Positions 15,981 through 23,368 of a stretch of 64,000 nucleotides of DNA are shown here, one piece after another. Under the pieces are notes generated by a model. It was given only the letters and a program-made list of their open reading frames with translations. It was not told where the DNA came from and made no database searches. The DNA is from Marinobacterium nitratireducens (GTDB taxonomy: Bacteria; Pseudomonadota; Gammaproteobacteria; Pseudomonadales; Balneatricaceae): the NCBI RefSeq assembly GCF_014645375.1, contig NZ_BMLT01000011.1:1-64000 (forward strand), written 5' to 3'. How positions within the stretch are numbered: position 1 is the first letter of the stretch; every line of letters starts with the position of its first letter. Made by a program: the position numbers and the translations under genes.

Positions 15981-16990
15981 CAGGCTCTCCCTGTTGCCTT
16001 GGCGGCTTCACGGAGAATCTCGATGGCCTTCTTGTTCCGCTCGGATTTCGCCGCTTCCTCTTCCCAGATCACATCGGCCGCCTTGCGCAGGCGCGCCGAG
16101 TCTTCGGCCGGCAGGGCGCTCATCTCGAAGTGGCCGGTGGTGGAAGCGTCGATGGAGCCGCTGACCATCCAGGTGTGCATCTTGGTCGCGTGCTTCTCGT
16201 AGCCCAGCTCGATGCACTTGCGCTGCTCCTCGGTCAGAGAGTTCCACTTTTCCAGGTTGACCAGGATCTGGTCGGTGTAGCCCGGGCTGACCATGTTCAG
16301 AGAGGTGTAGTACTTGGCGGCCTCGTACAGCTTCATCGACAGGTACTCGTTGGTGCCGGCGTAGATGACACCGTCGATGGTACCGGTGCTCAGGCCGACA
16401 TAGAGCTCGGAGCCAGGCAGGAATACGGTCGGGATATCGAACTGCTCGAGAATCTTCGCGACACTGGGGGTGGCGCGGATCTTCATGGTCTTGAGGTCGT
16501 CCAGGCTTTTCACCGGCTGCTTGGTCAGCAGGTCGAAGGGACCACCCATGATCGGGCCGAGGTAGTGCACATTGTGCTCGGCGTAGGCCTCGCGGATCAG
16601 GCCGATCAGACCCTTGGTATCCATGATGTACATGGCTTCGTCGTAGTTGGTCCAGGCGCCCGGAAGACCGGCTTCGATGGACGCGATGTCCAGCTGCCCC
16701 GGCCAGTAGCCGGCGTAACCCTGACACATGTCGATGGTGCCCTTGCCGACGGCCTGGAACATTTCCGCGTCGGGGACCAGGGAGCTGCCGGTGTAGCGAC
16801 GGATGCGCAGCTCGTCGTTGGACGCTGTCTTCACGTCGTCGGTGAAGGCATCGAAAATCTCGTTGGCTTCCTTGCCCCAGTAGGTCTGCATGCGCAGGCT
16901 GGTGGCCGCCTTGGCGGTGGTGGCGCTCAGAGCGAGCGGGGCGGCGGCAAGTCCTGCGGCTGCGGATTTGATCAGATCGCGTCTTTTCAT
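15980..16990 (-). CDS. dctP: TRAP transporter substrate-binding protein DctP (Tat-type signal)
   Basis: This periplasmic receptor captures an organic acid for DctQM. Starting at ATG 16990 the protein is 336 residues and opens with a twin-arginine signal (MKRRDLIKSAAAGLAAAPLA...ATTAKA). The frame extends 16 codons further upstream, but that would bury the signal. Family marks include TYWGKEANEIFDAF, a mid-protein KIRATPSVAKILEQF segment with the Arg that binds substrate carboxylates, and GVIYAGTNEYLSMKLYEAAKYYT. It is the first gene of dctPQM and lies about 450 bp downstream of a second binding-protein gene of the van cluster. Confidence 0.92.
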   Translation of the reverse strand: MKRRDLIKSAAAGLAAAPLALSATTAKAATSLRMQTYWGKEANEIFDAFTDDVKTASNDELRIRRYTGSSLVPDAEMFQAVGKGTIDMCQGYAGYWPGQLDIASIEAGLPGAWTNYDEAMYIMDTKGLIGLIREAYAEHNVHYLGPIMGGPFDLLTKQPVKSLDDLKTMKIRATPSVAKILEQFDIPTVFLPGSELYVGLSTGTIDGVIYAGTNEYLSMKLYEAAKYYTSLNMVSPGYTDQILVNLEKWNSLTEEQRKCIELGYEKHATKMHTWMVSGSIDASTTGHFEMSALPAEDSARLRKAADVIWEEEAAKSERNKKAIEILREAAKATGRA

Positions 16991-17039
16991 GTTCAGGAAG
17001 TTCCCATTCAGGTTGTGGTCGCTGGCACGACAGCCCATT

Positions 17040-17445
17040 GTTCGTTGTAATCTGATTGGCCGCTATATGGCGCTGCGACGTTTGCGTATCACCTAGCGAC
17101 ATCGCGATGAACTAACCAAAAAGTAGATGCTTAGCGGGAAAAAGCCAGTATCGGGCCCGGCGCGGGTTATTGATCTGAGGCAGGGAAATGATTTCTGAAA
17201 TGAGGTAGGCGGGCTCTCGCCCAGCGGTCGTGCGGTGCCGGCGGGGCGGCGACAGGCGGCTGCCCTGGCAGTGTCGAGGAACGCTTGGTTCAGCGCGTTT
17301 TTTCTTCGAGAGGTGGGGCTTCGCGGTTATCGTCATGCCGGGGCGGCATGGCGCCAGAGCGCTGTGGCAGCGCTCTGACCGGAGGTGAAGCGTCGCCGGG
17401 AGGCGAGGGCGACACCGCCGGATTCGGGGTTTCGCCGCGACGGCT
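17040..17445. other. Intergenic region between the two TRAP binding-protein genes
   Basis: No convincing gene is seen in these 406 bp. A perfect 8-bp inverted repeat (AGAGCGCT-GTGGC-AGCGCTCT) at 17356-17376 lies about 70 bp past the stop codon of the upstream binding-protein gene. It could slow or end transcription, though it lacks a T-run. The dctPQM promoter should lie here, but I see no clear -35/-10 pair. Confidence 0.4.
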
Positions 17446-18459
17446 TCAGGCCCTGCAGGATTCGCTCAGTGTCCGGGCCTTGCCGTAGACCTCACGGGCT
17501 GGCAGCCCCAGACCTTCCTGCTCCTCCAGGTAGCTTTCGGTTACCTGCTCGAGCGCAGGCTGCCAGGCGGCCTGGATAGCACTGTCGAGCTCGATGACCT
17601 CGTCGCCCCGTTCCTTGACGTTCTGCAGCGACTGCTGATCCAGGTCGTCGAAGATCCTGGCCATGTGCTGCGACCATTTTTCCCCCGAGTGCTGATCCAC
17701 GATCGCTTTCAGGTCGTCCGGCAGGCGCTCGTAGACCCCCTTGTTCATCGTCACGACGAAGCTCAGCGAGTAGAGGTTGAGCTCGGTATGATGGTCCGCC
17801 ACTTCGTTGAGGCGGAATACCATGGCGCCGTCCCAGGAAATGGCGACGCCATCGATCACGCCGCGCTGCAGTGCGGTGTAGGCGTCGGGAGCGGGCATGC
17901 CGACCGGCTGGGCACCGAGGTTTTCGAGCAGTTGTCCGACCACCGTGGTCGGCCGGCGGATGCGCAGGCCCGAGATATCCTCGGGCGTGCGTACCGATTT
18001 GCCGTTCAGGTGCAGATGGCCGGGGCCGTTGGTCCAGACGAAGAGTACGTGGCTGTCTTCATACTCGCCGGCGATGTCGCCCTCGTCGTAGAGTTTCTGC
18101 AGCACACAGGAGCCCTGCGCGGCGTTGTCGACCAATCCCGGCAGTTCGATAACCTGGGTCAGCGGAAAGCGGTTGGCGGTATAGCCCTGCACTGTGGCGG
18201 CGACATCGGCGATCTGGCCGACGACCGCATCGTAGCCCTTGGCCGCCTTGGTCAGGGTCTGGGCCGGATAGAATTCGACCTCGATGCGATTATCGGATGC
18301 CACCTGCAGCGAGTCGCCCCAGGCTTCGAGTCCCTTGGCGATATCGGAGTTGCCGGGCCAGGGGTGGGCAAAACGCAGGGTGACGTCGGCGGCAAGGGCC
18401 GGCATGGCGCTCAGGGCGTAGCCTGTTATGGCCGCTGCGGCCCACTTCTTCAGGTTCAT
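17446..18459 (-). CDS. Second TRAP substrate-binding protein (DctP family)
   Basis: This is a 337-residue periplasmic binding protein. It has a cleavable signal (MNLKKWAAAAITGYALSAMPALA) and then VTLRFAHPWPGNSDIAKGLEAWGD, as at the mature start of DctP proteins. The substrate-Arg region is ISGLRIRRPTTVVGQLLENLG, and GVIDGVAISWDGAMVFRLNEV is also typical. It lies 61 bp after vanB in the same direction and has no permease of its own next to it. The nearest DctQM pair is that of the downstream dctPQM operon, so two receptors may share one channel. An aromatic acid is the probable ligand, from context only. Confidence 0.88.
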   Translation of the reverse strand: MNLKKWAAAAITGYALSAMPALAADVTLRFAHPWPGNSDIAKGLEAWGDSLQVASDNRIEVEFYPAQTLTKAAKGYDAVVGQIADVAATVQGYTANRFPLTQVIELPGLVDNAAQGSCVLQKLYDEGDIAGEYEDSHVLFVWTNGPGHLHLNGKSVRTPEDISGLRIRRPTTVVGQLLENLGAQPVGMPAPDAYTALQRGVIDGVAISWDGAMVFRLNEVADHHTELNLYSLSFVVTMNKGVYERLPDDLKAIVDQHSGEKWSQHMARIFDDLDQQSLQNVKERGDEVIELDSAIQAAWQPALEQVTESYLEEQEGLGLPAREVYGKARTLSESCRA

Positions 18460-18520
18460 GGCATCGATTCCTTTTTGTTATTGGTATCGGGTTGGCTGTG
18501 CGGTTTGTGTGTCTTGCCGT

Positions 18521-19474
18521 TCAGATATCCAGTACCAGTCGTTTGCTCTTGGATCTCGAGCAGCAGGGGGTGAACTGGTCGTTCGCCGCGTGCTCGGCGG
18601 GCTCCATGAACAGATCGCGGTGATCCGGCTCCCCCTCCAGTACCCGGGTCAGGCAGGTGCCGCAGACGCCGTCTTCGCAGGAATAGGGAATGTCGATATC
18701 CTGCTCCAGCAGCACCTGCAGCGCGCTCTTGTCTGCCGGAACTTCGAGTACCTGGCCGCTGCTGCTGAGCTGGATCTCGAAGGCGGCATCGGCGTCGTGA
18801 TTGATCGGCGCCGCGGCGAAGTATTCGCGGTGTACCTGTTCCGCCGGCCAGCCGAGGCGCTCGGCGGTTTCCAGCACGTGGTCCATGAACCCCTTGGGAC
18901 CGCAGACATAGATATGGGTGCCGGCTTCCGGGTTGGCCAGCAGACTGGCCGCATCCAGCTTCTGTGCCTCGTCGCCGTCGTCGAAATGGAACTGTACCCG
19001 CTCGGCGAACTCGCTTGTGGCGATGCGCTGGCGGAAAGCCGTGCGGCTCTCGGAGCGGGTGCAGTAGTGCATGTCGAACTCGCCGCCGCCGTGGGCCAGC
19101 CGCTCGGCCATGCAGAGAATCGGTGTGACGCCGATGCCGCCGGCGAACAGCAGGCTGCGCTTGGCCTCGTGGGCCAGCGGAAAGTGATTGCGCGGTTCGC
19201 TGATCTGCAGCCGGTCGCCGGCCTGCACCTGCTCGTGCATGGCCTGGGAGCCACCGCGCGAGGCGGGGTCCTTCAGTACGCCGATCTCATAGCGATGGCT
19301 CTCCTCGGGGTGGTTGCACAGCGAATACTGGCGTACCAGGCCGTTGGGCAGGTGGACGTCGATATGGGCACCTGCTCCGAATACCGGCAGTGCGGCGCCG
19401 TCCGGACGGGCCAGTTCGAACCGGAAGATGTCCTCGGCGTCGAGGGTCTTGGAAATAACTTCGACTTCGATCAT
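18521..19474 (-). CDS. vanB: Vanillate O-demethylase reductase subunit VanB
   Basis: This is a 317-residue oxidoreductase of the phthalate-dioxygenase-reductase type that passes electrons from NAD(P)H to the oxygenase. An N-terminal FMN-binding beta-barrel contains RQYSLCN, and a nucleotide-binding domain contains LLFAGGIGVTPIL and YVCGPKGFMDHVL. A C-terminal plant-type [2Fe-2S] ferredoxin domain has Cys residues in YSCEDGVCGTCLTRVLEGE and a further Cys near the end (FTPCCSRS). ATG is preceded by AGGAGA. It follows vanA by 20 bp. The assignment as VanB rather than another aromatic O-demethylase reductase rests mainly on the VanR-type operators at the cluster. Confidence 0.88.
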   Translation of the reverse strand: MIEVEVISKTLDAEDIFRFELARPDGAALPVFGAGAHIDVHLPNGLVRQYSLCNHPEESHRYEIGVLKDPASRGGSQAMHEQVQAGDRLQISEPRNHFPLAHEAKRSLLFAGGIGVTPILCMAERLAHGGGEFDMHYCTRSESRTAFRQRIATSEFAERVQFHFDDGDEAQKLDAASLLANPEAGTHIYVCGPKGFMDHVLETAERLGWPAEQVHREYFAAAPINHDADAAFEIQLSSSGQVLEVPADKSALQVLLEQDIDIPYSCEDGVCGTCLTRVLEGEPDHRDLFMEPAEHAANDQFTPCCSRSKSKRLVLDI

Positions 19475-19494
19475 GGTCGCTCTCCTGTCCGGGT

Positions 19495-20547
19495 TCAGTT
19501 GCCGCTGGCGGCTTCGTTCTGTTCCTGCTCCGCCTTGAGGAGCCGGTCCAGGATGCGGCGTGACTGAACGCCACCGGCATCGATATTCAGTTTCAGCAGC
19601 TTGCGCTCCGGGTAGTCAAGCAGGTTCTGCTGTTGTTGTTCCAGCATGTCCAGGTCTTCGCCGAAGATTTTGCCCTGGCCTTCGCGGATCTGAGCCGTGA
19701 GGTTGGTGTCCTGCGGCTTGAATTTGCGCGCCATGCCCCAGAAATACCAGTGGCTGGTTTCGGTTTCGGGGGTGATGAAGTCCACCACCGTGCTGGCGGC
19801 CTTGTGCTCGTCCGGGGCGTCGTAGCCACCATGACCTGCATGGGCGACACCGACTTCGATCATGACGTGGCTCGGCGGCGTGAAGCGGCAGATCTGCCAG
19901 CGGTCGACAGGAACGTCGTCGGCCAGGTTATTGGCCTTCAGGGCCATGCGCCAGAACGGCGGCGCCGTGATGTTTTCCATATAGCGGCTGGTGATCACCT
20001 CGTCGCCGTTCACCTCGGTGGCGACCGGCGCCTCGTCGATCTCGGGCTGGCCGATGCTGGTGGAGTGAACGTAGGTCTCGTGGGTCAGGTCCATGAGGTT
20101 GTCGATCATCAGGCGGTAGTCGCAGTTGATATGGTAGAGGCCGCCACCGTAGGCCCAGTCCGGGTTGTCGGCCCACTCCGGTACCGGAATCAGCTCGGGA
20201 TCGGCCAGGGCTGCATCGCCGGGCCAGACCCAGACGAAGCCGTAGCGCTCCACCGCCGGGAAGTTCTTGATGCACGGAAAGCCGCGAACTCGCTGGCCGG
20301 GCATTTCGGCGGTCTTGCCGTCACTGCCCATTTTCAGGCCGTGATAACCACAGACCAGCAGACCGTCTTCGACATAGCCCAGGGAGAGGGGGGCGCCGCG
20401 GTGCGGACAGAAGTCTTCGACGGCTGCAACGCGGCCTTCGGGGCCACGGTAGAAAACCATCTTCTCGCCGCAGATCTGGCGACCCAGCGGCTTGTCGGCG
20501 AATTCGTTCGGGGTGCAGCCGACGTACCAGGTGTTTTTCAGAAACAT
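19495..20547 (-). CDS. vanA: Vanillate O-demethylase oxygenase subunit VanA (Rieske)
   Basis: This 350-residue terminal oxygenase would convert vanillate to protocatechuate and formaldehyde. The Rieske [2Fe-2S] site is in CPHRGAPLSLGYVED and LLVCGYHGLKM (Cys-X-His ... Cys-X2-His), at about residues 47-70. The mononuclear iron ligands are in DLTHETYVHSTSIGQPEID. The protein begins MFLKNTWYVGCTPNEFADKP, usual for VanA. ATG is preceded by AGAGGAG. The promoter and two VanR-type operators lie just upstream. A related demethylase (for example for syringate or another methoxybenzoate) remains possible. Confidence 0.9.
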   Translation of the reverse strand: MFLKNTWYVGCTPNEFADKPLGRQICGEKMVFYRGPEGRVAAVEDFCPHRGAPLSLGYVEDGLLVCGYHGLKMGSDGKTAEMPGQRVRGFPCIKNFPAVERYGFVWVWPGDAALADPELIPVPEWADNPDWAYGGGLYHINCDYRLMIDNLMDLTHETYVHSTSIGQPEIDEAPVATEVNGDEVITSRYMENITAPPFWRMALKANNLADDVPVDRWQICRFTPPSHVMIEVGVAHAGHGGYDAPDEHKAASTVVDFITPETETSHWYFWGMARKFKPQDTNLTAQIREGQGKIFGEDLDMLEQQQQNLLDYPERKLLKLNIDAGGVQSRRILDRLLKAEQEQNEAASGN

Positions 20548-20575
20548 TTCAGGCTCCTCTGGGGGGGTGTTTTAT

Positions 20576-20587
20576 TTTGGATCCAAT
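20576..20587. promoter_or_regulatory. VanR operator O1 (over the vanA promoter)
   Basis: TTTGGATCCAAT differs at one end base from the known VanR operator ATTGGATCCAAT described for Caulobacter-type systems. It overlaps the proposed -10 of vanA, so binding would block vanAB transcription. Confidence 0.8.
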
Positions 20588-20613
20588 TTAATGTCTAAAT
20601 TGATATGCATCAA
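20585..20613 (-). promoter_or_regulatory. vanA promoter
   Basis: On the minus strand TTGATG (20613-20608) and TAAATT (20590-20585) are separated by 17 bp. Operator O1 overlaps the -10 and the start region; operator O2 lies upstream of the -35. This fits repression by VanR that is relieved by vanillate. Confidence 0.6.
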
Positions 20614-20627
20614 GTTTTTTGTGTGAA

Positions 20628-20639
20628 ATTGGATCCATT
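20628..20639. promoter_or_regulatory. VanR operator O2
   Basis: ATTGGATCCATT is the VanR palindrome with one base changed. It lies 41 bp further from vanA than O1 (52 bp centre to centre), close to five helical turns. Confidence 0.75.
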
Positions 20640-20787
20640 TTGTTGTTATAAGAATTATTAGATTGGCTATATATGGTTATAAGCAGGCGTTCTGATGGTG
20701 TTTTTAGCCGTTTTGAGCCCGTTTCAGCAGCAGGGAGTACAGGTGCGCTACTCAAGACTGAAGATGTTTGTACAGTCGAAGGACCTG

Positions 20788-20818
20788 TTGAAAGAAATTG
20801 GATCCAAAGTGTTATACT
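20788..20818 (+). promoter_or_regulatory. vanR promoter containing an operator
   Basis: TTGAAA (20788-20793) and TATACT (20813-20818) are 19 bp apart, slightly long. Operator O3 fills the spacer, so VanR should repress its own gene. Confidence 0.5.
20797..20808. promoter_or_regulatory. VanR operator O3 (in the vanR promoter)
   Basis: ATTGGATCCAAA, one end base away from the perfect palindrome, lies between the -35 and -10 of vanR. The rest of the 324-bp vanA-vanR gap holds no gene that I can see. Confidence 0.78.
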
Positions 20819-20871
20819 TCATAGGAATTCAATTCTGACGTTTTTGCAGCCCACAGGGCTTGAGGTTGGCT

Positions 20872-21585
20872 ATGAGCAAAGCGGGACAGCGTGTGTTGAG
20901 CACACTGCGACAGATGATCATCTCCGGTGAGCTGCCCGCGGGCGAGAGGCTGGCCGAAATTCCGACGGCGGAGCGGCTCGGGGTGTCCCGTACGCCGGTG
21001 CGTATCGCTTTCCGGGCGCTGGAGCAGGAAGGCTTGCTGACCAAGCTCGAGCGGCGCGGGTACCGGGTGCGGGAAGTGACGCCCGAGGAGATCGGCGGTG
21101 CCGTTGAAGTGCGTGGCGTGCTGGAGGGGCTGGCCGCGCGCCAGGCGGCGGAACGCGGGCTGACGCCTGTACAGCGCGACGGGCTGCTGCAGTGTCTGGC
21201 CGAGGGTGACGGCCTGTTCGCAAAGGGTTACGTCAACGAGGAAGACCTGGAAGCCTACCATGACCTGAACAAGCGCTTTCACGCCCTGATCATCGAGGCC
21301 AGTGGCAATCCGGCGATCGAGTCGGCCCTGAGTCGTAACGAGCATCTGCCGTTCGCCACGGTCAGTTCGCTGACTGTGGACCGCAACAATCTCGCTGCTG
21401 AGTACCGGCGGTTCAACTTCGCCCATCTGCAGCATCACGCCGCTTTCGACGCTATCGATCACCGTCAGGGCGCAAGAGCCGAGGGCATCATGCGCGAGCA
21501 TGCCCAGGCGACGCTGCGTTACGCCGAAACCTTTGCCGGCCGGATGGAGCAAACGGCCGAACGTCACGTGATCGGAGTGGAGTAA
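20872..21585 (+). CDS. vanR: GntR/FCD-family repressor VanR
   Basis: This is a 237-residue regulator starting at ATG 20872, chosen because TGAGG lies 6 bases upstream; a TTG at 20860 would add four residues. The N-terminal winged helix-turn-helix (about 8-70) has LRQMIISGELPAGERLAEIPTAERL and GVSRTPVRIAFRALEQEGLL, the standard GntR pattern. The C-terminal FCD ligand domain has the metal/ligand residues in FHALIIEASGN and LQHHAAFDAI. It is divergent from vanAB and flanked by three ATTGGATCCAAT-type sites. It is probably released from DNA by vanillate. Confidence 0.92.
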   Translation: MSKAGQRVLSTLRQMIISGELPAGERLAEIPTAERLGVSRTPVRIAFRALEQEGLLTKLERRGYRVREVTPEEIGGAVEVRGVLEGLAARQAAERGLTPVQRDGLLQCLAEGDGLFAKGYVNEEDLEAYHDLNKRFHALIIEASGNPAIESALSRNEHLPFATVSSLTVDRNNLAAEYRRFNFAHLQHHAAFDAIDHRQGARAEGIMREHAQATLRYAETFAGRMEQTAERHVIGVE

Positions 21586-21622
21586 ACGGCTCAGGGGTCG
21601 CACAAAGGTTCTTCCCCCCCCA

Positions 21623-21697
21623 AGATGGGTTGCACGACGCTCTGGCCGCATCAGTGACGGGTACGCCTTAGTGAGGCGTCGCTCCACCCATCCTAGA
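21623..21697. repeat. Divergent member of the GATGGGT...ACCCATCCTA repeat family
   Basis: GATGGGTTGCACGACGC and GCGTCGCTCCACCCATC are inverted copies (14 of 17 matching) at the two ends, followed by CTAG. It lies 38 bp past the vanR stop codon, between convergent vanR and the sulfatase gene. It lacks the leading CGATCGAT block seen in other copies. Confidence 0.5.
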
Positions 21698-21798
21698 ATT
21701 TACGTTGTCCCGCTTAAGCGCGATGAATCAAAAAAGGAGGCGTAGTATAGCCGGGCCCGGTACTGCTGTCCGGGCCCGTCGGGGTGGCAGGTCGGGGT

Positions 21799-23367
21799 TC
21801 AGGCCCTGCGAATGGCGCGGGGGCTTTCGTCCATGGTCGCGGTGATCTCCAGCGCCAGCTGTTCCATCAGTTCGCCTTTCTTGCGGTTGTAGGCCGGGTC
21901 GAACCACAGGTTGTGCAGGTGCAGTGGGTCCGCCTTGGTGTCGTACAGCTCCCCCCAGTCCTCGCCCGGATACAGCGTCAGGCGCCAGTCGTGGCTGTAC
22001 AGCGTGCGGCTGCGCGAGGCGCGTTTCAGTCCCATGCGCGGTACATTGTCGTTGTGTTCTATCAGCAGTTGCGAGCGGCCTTCTCCCGCTTCGATGTCGG
22101 CCAGCAGGTCGCGCCCCTGAATGCCGAAGTAGGGGTCGATGCCGGCGCGGGCCATGATGGTCGGGCCGATATCGATGGCGCTGCCAAGATGATCGGTCAC
22201 CTGTCCGGCCGTTGCCTCGGGGTCGCGCCAGATAAAGGGTACGCGGTGAATGGATTTGCGCATCCAGGGCCCCTTGAGCAGCATGTTGGCGTCGCCCAGA
22301 TAATCCCCGTGGTCGGCGGTATAGATGATCACGGTGTTGTCATCGAGCCCCCGTGCTCTGAGCGCTGCGGTGATGCTGCCCACGGCGTCGTCGATCATGT
22401 CGATCATGCCGCCGGTCAGCGCCATGGCCTCCTTGCAGTGCTGCTCGGTGGCGGCGAAGGCTTCCTGGGGAGTGTCCGGGTATTCGCCTTTGGCCAGCCG
22501 CTGGCGCGCGAACTCAACCAGCGGGACCGGTATCTTGAGGTCCTCGGCCCTGACGTCCAGCTCGAACTGCCCGGGCTGGTAACGGTCCCAGTATTTCCCG
22601 GGCGGGTTGAACGGATGATGAGGGTCCGGGAAGGAGACGAACAGAAAGAAGGGTTGCTCCGGGTCCGCCTGTTCGTTGATCCACTCCACCGCCTGGTTCT
22701 CGATGTAACGGGTCGGGTAGAGCTCCTCGGGCATCTTGGTCTTCTTCGCCTGAGGGCAGGTATAGTCGTGTTCGAACTGCTCCTTCGGGTCGCGCATGCG
22801 CTCCCAGTCCGGTGTCTGATGGCGCAGCCACTGCAGGTAGTGACCGCCGGCCCTGTCGCCGTGGTCCGTTACCATATCGACATGCTCGAAGCCGTAATAG
22901 GGGGTCGGGAAGGCGTAGCGCTCGTCCGACTCGTACTGGCTTGGCTCCTCATGCACGTAGGGCTTGAAGTCGTCTTTCCAGGCCTCGGCGATCGGGCCCT
23001 GGTACTTTTTCGCCAGGGCGTCGCCGAAAGGCGCGTCGTTGGACGTGAACGGCTGCAGATGGCTCTTGCCGATCGCCGCCGTCTGGTAGCCCGAGGCGCT
23101 GAGCACTTCGACGAAGGTGTTGGCGCGACTCGAAAGCGCGCAGCCGTTGTAGCGCAAGCCGTGGACGCTGGGGTAGCGCCCGGTGAGAATGCTTGCGCGG
23201 TTGGGCATGCATACCGGTGATGCCGTGTGGAATTCATCGAAACGAATACCCTGGGCCGCGAGCTTGTCGATATTGGGCGTGTTCAGGACCGGATGTCCGT
23301 AACATCCCAGCCAGTCGGCACGCTGCTGGTCGGAAACGATCAGCACGAAATTGGGTTTGCGGCTCAT
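21799..23367 (-). CDS. Cysteine-type sulfatase (predicted cytoplasmic)
   Basis: The 522-residue enzyme should hydrolyse a sulfate ester. The metal-binding start NFVLIVSDQQRADWLGCYG and the sulfatase signature CMPNRASILTGR are clear. In this signature Cys 53 would be converted to formylglycine. TADHGDYLGD supplies further metal ligands, and HHPFNPPGKYWDRY is also typical. No signal peptide is present, so it acts in the cytoplasm. The gene starts 1 bp after the stop of the TRAP permease. This suggests that a sulfated compound enters through the transporter and is desulfated inside. The maturation enzyme is not in the window, and the substrate is unknown. Confidence 0.88.
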   Translation of the reverse strand: MSRKPNFVLIVSDQQRADWLGCYGHPVLNTPNIDKLAAQGIRFDEFHTASPVCMPNRASILTGRYPSVHGLRYNGCALSSRANTFVEVLSASGYQTAAIGKSHLQPFTSNDAPFGDALAKKYQGPIAEAWKDDFKPYVHEEPSQYESDERYAFPTPYYGFEHVDMVTDHGDRAGGHYLQWLRHQTPDWERMRDPKEQFEHDYTCPQAKKTKMPEELYPTRYIENQAVEWINEQADPEQPFFLFVSFPDPHHPFNPPGKYWDRYQPGQFELDVRAEDLKIPVPLVEFARQRLAKGEYPDTPQEAFAATEQHCKEAMALTGGMIDMIDDAVGSITAALRARGLDDNTVIIYTADHGDYLGDANMLLKGPWMRKSIHRVPFIWRDPEATAGQVTDHLGSAIDIGPTIMARAGIDPYFGIQGRDLLADIEAGEGRSQLLIEHNDNVPRMGLKRASRSRTLYSHDWRLTLYPGEDWGELYDTKADPLHLHNLWFDPAYNRKKGELMEQLALEITATMDESPRAIRRA

Positions 23368-23368
23368 G

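Noticed and set aside
17112-17336. 74-codon open frame between the two TRAP binding-protein genes
   Set aside because: It has no ribosome site, no recognisable domain and codon use unlike the neighbours.
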